26,752 nucleotides of DNA, taken from positions 1 to 26,752 of the forward strand of contig CAYFJO010000119.1 of NCBI GenBank assembly GCA_964343305.1, in the 5' to 3' direction. The notes under the pieces are model-generated. The model made no database searches. It saw only the letters and a program-made list of their open reading frames with translations, and was not told the origin of the DNA. Shown in pieces: positions 16,307-25,400 of the stretch. How positions within the stretch are numbered: position 1 is the stretch's first letter; each line of letters starts with the position of its first letter. Position numbers and translations under genes: made by a program. The DNA comes from CAYFJO01 sp964343305. GTDB lineage: Bacteria > Planctomycetota > Planctomycetia > Pirellulales > Pirellulaceae.

Positions 16307-17353
16307 ATGCGCTGGACAATCACTTCGCTAATCGTGTTTTCGCTGGCCAGTTTGGCGGCGGGACAAGATGTCAATATCGAGAATCTCGATTCGAGCTGGT
16401 CCTTTCAGCTCATCAAAATTGGTGAGCAAGGAGGAACGAAGAAACCGCCCGTTGTGACTTCCGTTCGCATTCAACCGAACGGAGCACACATTGCAATCGC
16501 CGGCGATGACCATATCGTTCGGATTTGGGACATGGCCGCAGACAAATTCGTCTATCAATTGGATGGACATCGTGATTGGGTCCGAAGCATCGCCTATTCG
16601 CCCGACGGCAAGATCCTGGCCACAGCGGGTAACGATCGGCGAATCATCTTGTGGAATGCCGCCACCGGAGAAAAGATGCGAGTGTTGGCAGTTCACCACG
16701 AAGCGATTGCCAATCTCGAATACAGTCACAATGGACAGATGCTCGCGACCACGGGATTCGAAAACCAACTTCATCTGTACAACGCCGAATCTGGTGAAAT
16801 CCTGTTCGAACTTGCCTGCCCTTGCCGGGACATGCGTGCGTTGGCGTTTTCGCCCAACGATCAGACGCTGGCAGCCGGCGGCCGCAACGGAACCATTCGT
16901 TTGTATCAATGCAATACTGGCCAGCCCATCCGCGATCTGGCGGCCCATCGCCAACGGATTCGCGAGCTGACGTTCACCAGCGCCGGCGATCAAATCATTT
17001 CATGTGGCGAGGATCGCCTCGTGCGAGTTTCCTCTGTCATTGGCGATGCAAGTCACGTGCTGCCGCGGCGTCCCGCCAAATTGCTATCGATGTCGCTTTA
17101 TGCACCCGGTCGATTGGCGACTGCGGGAACGGACAATGTTATCCGACTTTGGAACTTGGATACGCGACAGGAAATCGGGCAACTCACCGGACACACCGGA
17201 AGCGTGGCGACCTTGGTGACGGATCGCAACGTTTTGGTATCCGGCGGTTTCGACACGACCGTCCGCATTTGGACGATTCGCCGCAACGTCGCCGAACAAC
17301 CTGCCCAACCACCCACCCGAGTCGGCGCAGCAAATCGAAACGATTTTGAGTAG
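16307..17353 (+). CDS. Exported seven-bladed WD40-repeat protein
   Basis: A 348-residue protein with a signal peptide (MRWTITSLIVFSLASLAAGQ, cleavage near AAG-QD). Seven WD40 repeats can be read: HIVRIWDMA, RRIILWNAA, NQLHLYNAE, GTIRLYQCN, RLVRVSSVI, NVIRLWNLD and TTVRIWTIR close successive blades, with GH or HH dipeptides before several of them. Seven blades make a closed beta-propeller, which normally serves as a protein-binding platform without catalysis. No other domain is present. It follows a probable terminator and lies 65 bases before the next gene on the same strand, so it may be co-transcribed with it. The binding partner is unknown. Confidence 0.92.
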   Translation: MRWTITSLIVFSLASLAAGQDVNIENLDSSWSFQLIKIGEQGGTKKPPVVTSVRIQPNGAHIAIAGDDHIVRIWDMAADKFVYQLDGHRDWVRSIAYSPDGKILATAGNDRRIILWNAATGEKMRVLAVHHEAIANLEYSHNGQMLATTGFENQLHLYNAESGEILFELACPCRDMRALAFSPNDQTLAAGGRNGTIRLYQCNTGQPIRDLAAHRQRIRELTFTSAGDQIISCGEDRLVRVSSVIGDASHVLPRRPAKLLSMSLYAPGRLATAGTDNVIRLWNLDTRQEIGQLTGHTGSVATLVTDRNVLVSGGFDTTVRIWTIRRNVAEQPAQPPTRVGAANRNDFE

Positions 17354-17418
17354 CCGACTCGCTTTCAACTCACTCGTTTGATCGTCAGGACGACGAAATC
17401 GCATAGGGAGATGCAGAC

Positions 17419-20400
17419 GTGAAATTTCTTCGCCGGCTCATGAATTGGCGCGCCGATAAGCAGAGGCCAAGCAAGTCAAAAAGCGACCAGTCAGACTATC
17501 GGCAATGCCGGTTCGAAACGATGGAGTCGCGCCGGATGCTAAACGCGGATCCCATCTTTTTGGGTGCGACGTACTACGAAGCGGACTCCGGAAACGACTC
17601 GACACCCGACACGTTTGAAATTGCCTTCGTTGGCGGATCGGATACAACCGAATTGACTGACGTGTCGATCCAATTGAATGACATTTTGTACTTCGACACA
17701 GCCAGCGGCGGTGATGGTGTACCGCAGCACTTTGGATTTCAATTCGATACCCAAGAGAGTGTCGGGCTGACGAGCCAAGACGTGCTCAGCGCCGACGTGA
17801 CGGACGGCGGCCGGACGTTGGATCTTTCGCTTGCCAATTTTGAAGCGGGCGACAAGTTGGTGTTTACAATCGACGTCGAGCACCAAGTTGGACGGACGGA
17901 CGACCCGGTTGCGTCGGGAGCTGAGTTCGAATTGTCGACGCTGATCGGCAGTTTTGCCGATCCCAACTATGCCATCGATCCGATACAGGGGGCTCTGGAC
18001 CTGACCGATCCCAACGTCGTCAACGGGCTCAACGGCTCGGAGCACCATGTCTTTTGGAATGGGTATGACCCCAATTTCGCGGGAACTCAGCTTGTCGGAC
18101 TTTTGCAATCAGATGACTTTCAAAACAGCCAAGGAAACGGTCAAGCCGATCGAACTGCGGGTGGCGTCGTGGGTTACAATCTCACGCCGCTGCCCATCTC
18201 GATATCGGGCACAGTGTTTCACGATCGCGACATGGATCTGGTGCAAGACAGCGGCGACGAAGGCATTGGTGGGACGACACTCAGTTTGTATTACAAAAAG
18301 GACGCGAGCGACGCGTTTCAGGCAGTCATCGACAGCAACGGGAAGCCGGTCACGACAACAACAGACGCCAATGGCGATTACAGTTTTGGTGTCAATGATG
18401 GCCTGACCCTTTTGTCTGGCTACTATCGAATCGTCGAGACGCAGCCGACGGACTTCAACATCAGCGTGGGGGCGATTCCCGGTTCTGTGCAGCCCACGGA
18501 CGGGCAATCGTTTGGCGTTGTCGACCCCAATGACGTTACGAATATCATTACGGATATTCACATTCCGTTTGGTAACCGCGACGGAGTGAACTATGACTTC
18601 GCTGAAGCCAAATCGGTTTCGATTTCTGGCACCGTGTTTCATGACCGCGACATGGATCTGGTCCAGGATGCCGGCGATGAAGGAATCGCGGGCACCAGTC
18701 TGGCGCTGTACAAGCAAGACGTGGGCGGCAATTACCAAGCCGTTTTGGATGCCAGCGGCGTGGCGGTCACGACGGCCACCAATGCCAATGGAGACTACAG
18801 TTTTGGCGTGAACGACGGTTTGGTGCTGTTGCCCGGCACATACCGCGTCGTCGAAACGCAACCGGTGAACTATGAAATTAGTGTCGGGGCGATTCCCGGT
18901 CAGGTCGTACCAAATGGCGCGACGGTCGGACAAGTTGATTCCAACGACCCGACGAATGTTCTGACCGAAATCACTATTTCGCTGAGTGATGAAGATGCGA
19001 TCAACTACGATTTTGCCGAAGCGAATCCGATCACCGTTGGTGGCAATGTGCATCTTTCCGATGCGGACGGCAACTGCCATGAGCCTGGGCATCCCGATCA
19101 TCGGCCGCTTTCGGGTGCGCAGATCTATTTGATTTCCGACACGGGTGTCGTGCACTCAACGCAAACGGACGCAAACGGAGACTACTTGTTCTCCGGCCCG
19201 CAATTCGCAAATTTGTTGCCCGGCAGCTATACGATTATCGAAGTCACGCCAACCGGGTTGTTCGATGGCGGCGAGTCGGTTGGAAACGTGCAAGGCCAAA
19301 TGCGCGGAGCGGTTGACTCGCAACTGACGGAAATCCAACTCGCCGACGGCTCGATTCTCAACGTTTCCAACGTCGTGCAATCCGGCGAATTGGGGCGATT
19401 GGATTCGATCAAGCAAATCCAGTTGCTTTCCGGGGACCAAGGCGTGCAATACAACTTCTGTGAGCACGAACCTAGCTCGATTTCCGGCCACGTTTATGTG
19501 GATTTGAACGACAACGGAATTCGAGAAACCGGCGAAGGACCGCTTCAAGTGCCTCCAACATATCAAGCCGTTCAATATGTGAAGATGACATTGTTTGATG
19601 CGGCAGGGAATGAAGTCGCGTCGACTTTCACCGACTCTCAGGGCTTCTACAAATTCGATAACTTGATGCCCGGCGATTACACGGTCCGCGAAACCACGCC
19701 GAACGGTTACTTTGATGGCAAAGAGTCTGTCGGCACGATCAATGGCAACGCGGTCGGCATTTACACTCGCACCGGGGATGCTAACGACATTCTTCGTGAC
19801 AATGACGAAATCACACAGATCACGCTTGGTTACGGCCAGCACGGCATCAATTATGATTTTGGCGAAGTTCCACCGGCTGCATTATCTGGCTACGTCTATC
19901 ACGACGCGAACAATAACGGCGTTTTTGACGCTGGTGAGACGCCGTTCGCGGGCGTTGAAATGGAGTTGCGCGTCACGTTCGACACGAGCATCAACGGCGT
20001 TATGTTAACGCCTGACTTTGTGCTAGACCAATCGGTGTTCGATTCGCAAGGGCGATACATTGTCACGACCGATGCAAACGGGCAGTACACGTTCGATGGA
20101 CTTCGCGGCGGTGTGATTGATAAGACTAACTTCGGCGCACTGCTGGCGAATTACACGGTCTATCAGAATTCGCAGCCAGCCAGTTTTGTCGATGGCCTCG
20201 ATTCGCCGGGTTCCACTGGTGGCAAGGCGGACAACTCGCAGCATCCCAATCAGCCGGCGCCCAATTCGTTCTCGGCTGCCATTATTAGCACGCATCAAAA
20301 CAACGGTGCGCGAAGCGGCGACTTGTTGTTCCAAATCCCGCTGGCGATCGGCCAATCGTCAGTGAGCAACAACTTTGGTGAGATTGAGTTAGCCCCGCCG

Positions 20401-21567
20401 CCACCTCCGCCTCCACCGCCGCCCCCACCCTTGCCGCCAATCACGCCGCCACCACAAATCGTTCCACCTCCCCCGCCTTCGCCACAGGCGGCCTTGGGCG
20501 CGACGACATTCGTCGCTCCGCTGCAGGCCGATGTAGGCTTCGGTGCAATTGATACGCTTGGGGGATCGGATTACACGTGGCACTTGAGCATTGTCAACGC
20601 GGGCACACCACGCGGTGACTTTGTGGCGCTGGTCACGACGCCCTGGCAGTCTGCATCTTTGCTGGATCGAACGAACTGGCTACCAGACCAACTTCGCGAG
20701 GGCCAATGGACGCTTCAAAGTTCCGACGAAGACGGCGTCGGTCCGGATCAAATCCGTGAGGTTGCGTTCGGCGTCCACGGTGGAATCCCCGTTGTGGGAG
20801 ACTTTAACGGAGACGGCGTTGACGAACTGGCCATCTTCTACCGCGGCGAGTGGTTCCTCGATTTGAATGCCAACGGACAATGGGATAAACAGGATTTGTG
20901 GGCACGCTTGGGGGGTGCTCGCGATCTGCCTGTGGTTGGCGATTGGGATGGAGATGGCAAAGACGACATCGGAATCTTTGGTCCCGCATGGCGACGCGAT
21001 CCGGTGGCGATTGAACACGAACCTGGTCTGCCGGACCCTGAAAACTTTGCCAAACTTGGCCCCAAGAATGTTCCACCAGGCGCCGAGGAAGCAACGTCGG
21101 GCGAACGGCTGATGCGTTTGACTTCGCAAGGTCCAACACGATCGGACGTTATTGATCACGTCTTTCGCTACGGCATTGCATCGGATGTTCCGGTCACGGG
21201 CGATTGGAACGGCGACGGTATCAACGGCATTGGCATCTTCCGAAATGGCCGATGGAGTCTCGATGTGGACGGCGATGGTCGTTGGTCTGCACCAGACATC
21301 GTGACCCAATTTGGTCAAACTGGTGACGTTCCAATCGTCGGCGATTTTAACGGCGACGGCGTCGAGGAAATTGGTGTCTACCGGGCCGGCAAATGGATCA
21401 TCGATATCGATGGCAATTATCGCTTTGAAGAGGCCACCGACAAGGTGTTCGAGTTGGGTGGCGCTGGCGATGTGCCCGTGGTCGGCGACTGGAACGGCGA
21501 CGGAATCGATGACCCAGGGTTGTATCGATCGCTACGGACGAATGTCGCGAATCGCGCCGCGGGCTGA
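17419..21567 (+). CDS. Giant secreted protein with SdrD B-like repeats and FG-GAP/VCBS-like motifs
   Basis: A 1382-residue protein starting with GTG, with AGGGAG 8 bases upstream. The N-terminus has RFETMESRRMLNADP (about 31-45), a variant of the planctomycete LEPR-XLL motif that marks large surface proteins; no classical signal peptide is seen. Residues about 46-255 form a beta-rich domain. Five SdrD B/Cna B-like units follow, starting near 261, 401, 538, 687 and 820 (ISGTVFHDRDMDLVQD, ISGHVYVDLNDNGIRETGE and similar), each closing with NYDFAE, NYDFGE or a like motif. A polyproline hinge (about 993-1023) leads to five FG-GAP-like motifs (GDFNGDGVDE, GDWDGDGKDD, GDWNGDGING, GDFNGDGVEE, GDWNGDGIDD) likely to bind calcium. 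It is probably an extracellular adhesion or matrix protein. No enzymatic motif is visible. Confidence 0.92.
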   Translation: MKFLRRLMNWRADKQRPSKSKSDQSDYRQCRFETMESRRMLNADPIFLGATYYEADSGNDSTPDTFEIAFVGGSDTTELTDVSIQLNDILYFDTASGGDGVPQHFGFQFDTQESVGLTSQDVLSADVTDGGRTLDLSLANFEAGDKLVFTIDVEHQVGRTDDPVASGAEFELSTLIGSFADPNYAIDPIQGALDLTDPNVVNGLNGSEHHVFWNGYDPNFAGTQLVGLLQSDDFQNSQGNGQADRTAGGVVGYNLTPLPISISGTVFHDRDMDLVQDSGDEGIGGTTLSLYYKKDASDAFQAVIDSNGKPVTTTTDANGDYSFGVNDGLTLLSGYYRIVETQPTDFNISVGAIPGSVQPTDGQSFGVVDPNDVTNIITDIHIPFGNRDGVNYDFAEAKSVSISGTVFHDRDMDLVQDAGDEGIAGTSLALYKQDVGGNYQAVLDASGVAVTTATNANGDYSFGVNDGLVLLPGTYRVVETQPVNYEISVGAIPGQVVPNGATVGQVDSNDPTNVLTEITISLSDEDAINYDFAEANPITVGGNVHLSDADGNCHEPGHPDHRPLSGAQIYLISDTGVVHSTQTDANGDYLFSGPQFANLLPGSYTIIEVTPTGLFDGGESVGNVQGQMRGAVDSQLTEIQLADGSILNVSNVVQSGELGRLDSIKQIQLLSGDQGVQYNFCEHEPSSISGHVYVDLNDNGIRETGEGPLQVPPTYQAVQYVKMTLFDAAGNEVASTFTDSQGFYKFDNLMPGDYTVRETTPNGYFDGKESVGTINGNAVGIYTRTGDANDILRDNDEITQITLGYGQHGINYDFGEVPPAALSGYVYHDANNNGVFDAGETPFAGVEMELRVTFDTSINGVMLTPDFVLDQSVFDSQGRYIVTTDANGQYTFDGLRGGVIDKTNFGALLANYTVYQNSQPASFVDGLDSPGSTGGKADNSQHPNQPAPNSFSAAIISTHQNNGARSGDLLFQIPLAIGQSSVSNNFGEIELAPPPPPPPPPPPPLPPITPPPQIVPPPPPSPQAALGATTFVAPLQADVGFGAIDTLGGSDYTWHLSIVNAGTPRGDFVALVTTPWQSASLLDRTNWLPDQLREGQWTLQSSDEDGVGPDQIREVAFGVHGGIPVVGDFNGDGVDELAIFYRGEWFLDLNANGQWDKQDLWARLGGARDLPVVGDWDGDGKDDIGIFGPAWRRDPVAIEHEPGLPDPENFAKLGPKNVPPGAEEATSGERLMRLTSQGPTRSDVIDHVFRYGIASDVPVTGDWNGDGINGIGIFRNGRWSLDVDGDGRWSAPDIVTQFGQTGDVPIVGDFNGDGVEEIGVYRAGKWIIDIDGNYRFEEATDKVFELGGAGDVPVVGDWNGDGIDDPGLYRSLRTNVANRAAG
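18199..19032 (+). repeat. Tandem duplication of an SdrD B-like unit
   Basis: Two adjacent units of about 140 codons (18199-18618 and 18619-19032) inside the giant protein are clearly alike in DNA and protein. Both begin SISGTVFHDRDMDLVQD and share DANGDYSFGVNDGL or NANGDYSFGVNDGL, then ISVGAIPG and NYDFAEA. The other three units of the protein are much more diverged, which points to a comparatively recent duplication. Confidence 0.85.
20395..20490 (+). repeat. Low-complexity polyproline-coding tract
   Basis: A CCN-rich stretch encodes twelve consecutive prolines, then LPPITPPPQIVPPPPPSPQ, between the SdrD B-like and FG-GAP-like parts of the giant protein. It would form a stiff spacer and would need elongation factor P for smooth translation. 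Confidence 0.85.
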
Positions 21568-21579
21568 ACCAATTCACTG

Positions 21580-21598
21580 TGTTGTCGAATTGACAACA
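21580..21598. repeat. Short perfect inverted repeat after the giant secreted protein gene
   Basis: TGTTGTC (21580-21586) and GACAACA (21592-21598) flank GAATT, 13 bases after the stop codon. No T-run follows, so it is either a weak transcript-end hairpin or a protein-binding site. The rest of the 234-base gap to the next gene shows nothing I can identify. Confidence 0.3.
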
Positions 21599-21801
21599 GG
21601 TGAATCGTACGTGGTACAACACTCAGATTTCGCTCGCGCCGGACGGTCTCCTACCTGAATCATCGGAGAAACAGCTTGTAGGCGAATTGAATCGATTCTT
21701 CGGTCGAGCTTGTCAAACTGCCCGTGATGGTACAAACTTTGCTGTCATGAAGGGCCAAATCCTGCCCTTTCCATCAGCGTCACACCACGGGAAGTGAGAT
21801 C

Positions 21802-22428
21802 ATGCAATTACGACTCTTCGCAGTGGCCGCAATCATTACTTTCCTGCCAGCCATTTCATTTGCCGCCCCGCCAGCGAAAGCCGCCCAAACCGAAGAAAAG
21901 CGTGAATGGCTTCGCAAACAACTCACCACCAACGTCAACAATCGCGCAGCGCTACGAGATATCAATGCAAAGCTGGATCGCATGACTCCCGATCAAATCG
22001 ACCAGCTCGGCGCCCATTATCAAAGACAATTGGCCGTCGCTCAACGCCAGCTTGAACAGGCACTCGCGGCCCGCGCCCAATTGCAAAACCAACTCCGTCG
22101 GCAAAACAACGTCGGCTATGCACCGGTCATCACATGGCTGCCCGAAGGAACATCGCTGAGGACCAGCGCACTCGTTTCTCCCGATCGACGATATGTCCGC
22201 ATTAATGCATCGCCGTTCTTTTCTTCGATCCCTTACGTTGACACGTTCAATCTGCAAACGGGACAGACGAATCGATACCCGCAGTATCCGCCCTCGTACT
22301 ATCCAAATCCGCATCAGTCCGGATATCCGATCATGAGACAACAGCCGCAGTCGGTCCAACCTCAACCCCAATCTGGTCAGGTTGAATCTTACTATGATGG
22401 CCTTCGAACTCGTTATCGAAGAAAGTAA
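21802..22428 (+). CDS. Small exported coiled-coil protein of unknown function
   Basis: A 208-residue protein with a clear signal peptide (MQLRLFAVAAIITFLPAISFA, cleavage before APPAK). Residues 22-100 are helical and charged, with a likely coiled coil (YQRQLAVAQRQLEQALAARA). Residues about 105-160 contain APVITWLPEGTSLRTSALVS and DRRYVRINASPFFSSIPYV, a beta motif I recall from several planctomycete exported proteins. The tail is rich in Pro, Gln and Tyr. GGAAGTGAG precedes the ATG. It converges on the large minus-strand gene with 29 bases between stop codons. No named function can be assigned. Confidence 0.85.
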   Translation: MQLRLFAVAAIITFLPAISFAAPPAKAAQTEEKREWLRKQLTTNVNNRAALRDINAKLDRMTPDQIDQLGAHYQRQLAVAQRQLEQALAARAQLQNQLRRQNNVGYAPVITWLPEGTSLRTSALVSPDRRYVRINASPFFSSIPYVDTFNLQTGQTNRYPQYPPSYYPNPHQSGYPIMRQQPQSVQPQPQSGQVESYYDGLRTRYRRK

Positions 22429-22457
22429 GCCAAATCATCTCAATGCAGAACGGTTCT

Positions 22458-25400
22458 CTACGGGACGACCTTCGATGATCTCCAAAGAGTCGTCATTCGC
22501 TCGGCAGCGTTTGAACTGCGGCTACTGATGGTGATCCACGCTAGTTTATTGCGGAACGCCGATAGATCGATGTCGACGTATTTCCACTCTTGCTCCGGGA
22601 ATTTCGCCTCGACTGGACCGTCCGAAAGCAATTGGCCATTGACTGTCGCCATGAGGTAGGCTCGCTGGTGGCCCAACTGAATTCGCAAACGTGGTTGCTC
22701 GGTGTCTGGAATCTTGAGCGCTCGTCCAAGGAGCACTGCCGAGCCTGGCAAACTGTCCACGCGAAGCACTGGCTCTTCGGACGTATTCTCTGACTCTGTC
22801 GCCGCTGGCATGACACCGTTAAACAACATCCAATCCGGCTGGACGGCGGCGACTGCTTCGTGGACTGATGGTCCAACACGTGAACTGAGGATATTAACCG
22901 TTTGGCGTGGCTTTTCGAGCGGTTCCACATCGCCGTCAGTGACAAGTTCCGCAACATTGCGCTCGGGCACATCTTTGCCTGGACCGATGAATGTCCAAAG
23001 CCTGTTCTTTTGAACAAACATGGGCCCCGCACAGACATCTTCATCGCTGGTGCCCTTTAGTTTCGTCGACGCGACGACACTGCCGTCGTCGCCAGCCAAC
23101 CAGGTCATTCGGATCCTAGACTGGTTCGAATTCTGTGGCTCAGCAATGCGTTGTGTAAAAGCCAATTGACCGTTTTTATCCAGCAACATGGCTTCCAAGC
23201 AATCGGCGGCCTTCGACTGCCATGCGATTTGTCCGTTTTCAAGTTTCAATCCAACGAACCCATCCGCCGTTTGAACGACGATGCGAGTTTTGGTCAAGCC
23301 GATCAAGCGAGTGACATTGGGAAGGACTGAGTTCCAAATCCGGTTTCCCGTGTCCGGGTCCAAACACTCAAGACTGCGAACGCCCGGCTGTACAACATAA
23401 AGTCGGTTGTCGGAGAGTCGCGGTGGCTGGAAGGCCTGTCTGACCCAGGTGTGCTCTTCTTCGGTTGGCGCGGCAACTTGTCGACGAATCCATCGCACAT
23501 CGCCGGAGATGTCACAACTGATGATGAATCCACCCAGAGATGCGACCACGGCATCATCCATTGGCGTCGCTGCGCAAAATCGTCGCCGCCACCAAGATTC
23601 GCGCACCTGGGCCAACTCATCTTGCTGAATGACTTCGCCCGTTTGTCGTGCGAACCTTGTCAAACGCAAGACGCTGCGTCGAGAACTGCTCTTCAAAATG
23701 GAAAGGGCGACGAGTTGGTCCTGGATGATCATCGCATCTGACACCATGTGTTCGTTGCCCGGCAGCTTGCTCGTCCAGATGCGACTGCCGTTGGATTTGT
23801 CCAGGCAGACCAATTGCGGGGAAGAACCGTACATCAATCTCGCAAAGACATGAAGGTCGGTGGCCAATGGCTGCATGGGAGTCAGCCCCCAATCCTGGCA
23901 GCGCATCATCGGATCGTCCAAGTGTTCGCTGTGCCACAATTGTCGCCCGCTTTCCAAATTGAATGCCATCACTTGAAACCGGTTGCTGGCAAACAACGTC
24001 GAGCCGTCGATCAATGTTGCGATCTGGCGGCCAACCCAATCGACCTGGTGCCGACGCACGTGTCGCGTTAGTTCCGTCGTTGGTTGTTCGCCGACCAGGC
24101 CGTCCAATCGCCCGCGTCCTTCGACTTTCAGCCCACTGGGCGGCGGCAGCGTTCGTTGTTGCGGCAGGTCTTTCCGCACCACCGCTTGATATTTCTCGCG
24201 ATGAACCATCTCTTCGACCAGCGATTCGAATTCTTCTGCTGTGAAAGTCAATTCACCCAAGTCAACGGAAGAAGCGACGGGATCACCAACGTCGCGCCCC
24301 ATCATCGCGCCTGCAAGACGAAGACGTGCCGCAAGATTCTCTCGCAGGGCCGGTCCGGCGGTTTGGCTCGCACGCCGATACTCGGACATCGCACGCGGAA
24401 ACCAACCGCTGGAAAGCGCCCGATCGCCGAGCCACGCATGTGCTTCCGCCGCGGCCCACGTCGACTCGAATTGCATCGACGCGAGTTTGACAGCCTCTTC
24501 GTCGCCGCTGGTGATGGCTTTGCGAATTCTCAGTTTTGCGAGTTCGCCGTATTGGCGGTCGATTTCGTCGCGCAATCGCGGCGCGGCGCGGATGGCCATT
24601 TGAATCGCCGCGCCGAACGAAACAAAGTGATCACGATCCTTGCCATGCGGTGCGACACCGGCAAACGTGCTGGGATCGATTGACGTGATCATCTTGGCGA
24701 CTTCTTCCGCGGCATCACTTTCCAGCAACGCGTGCAGTTCCGCCATGATGTTGTAAGCATCTTTGTTCAACTCAACATCCAACGGATGTTCCCACTCCGT
24801 CTTTTGCAAGACGGCCTGTCCAAGCGGGCCCGATCGTGGCAATTGCCGCCGCGCCGTGACCTCAGCCCAATCGACCAGCGGAATTTGCTGATGTTGCTGG
24901 AAGAATCTCAGTCGCTGGCAAAACTCGATCGCTTCACGCCACTTTTGGTTGTATAGCAATTCGATTAACTCGATTCGTAAGAGCGGCTCGCTCGCGATGC
25001 GAAAGTTCTGGTCGGTTGCCAACGGTGTGGTCATGAGCACGTGGCACATGGAGGAATGAGGAAGCCGCCGATCCGTTCGATAGGCCGTTTGGCTGAGGTT
25101 GTGGTAGCGATCAACCAGCGCGAGTAGATTGTCGCGATTTCGCACATCGGCCAGCAAACAAACTTCGTCCAAAATCGCCATTTGTTTTTCTACTGGCATG
25201 GCTCGAACCGAGTCGCTGTCTAAAATCAAATCGAGCAGGCGGTTCGCAAACTCCTGATTGCTCCCCGCATTCAATGTCCGAATCACGCTGGCGTGAATCC
25301 ACTCGTCGATTTCAACGTCCACCGGTCTCGCGCGAATGACAGCCAACTTCCATTGTTCGAAATTTGGCACGTCGCTGTGAGGCGCGGTGCGGGCGATGAT

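Noticed and set aside
18109..19155. Minus-strand open frame (348 codons) opposite the SdrD B-like repeats
   Set aside because: Its internal repetition only mirrors the repeats of the real plus-strand gene.
21600..21797. Possible 65-residue gene in the gap after the giant secreted protein
   Set aside because: It has a GTG start directly abutting AGG, no family resemblance and no signal sequence.
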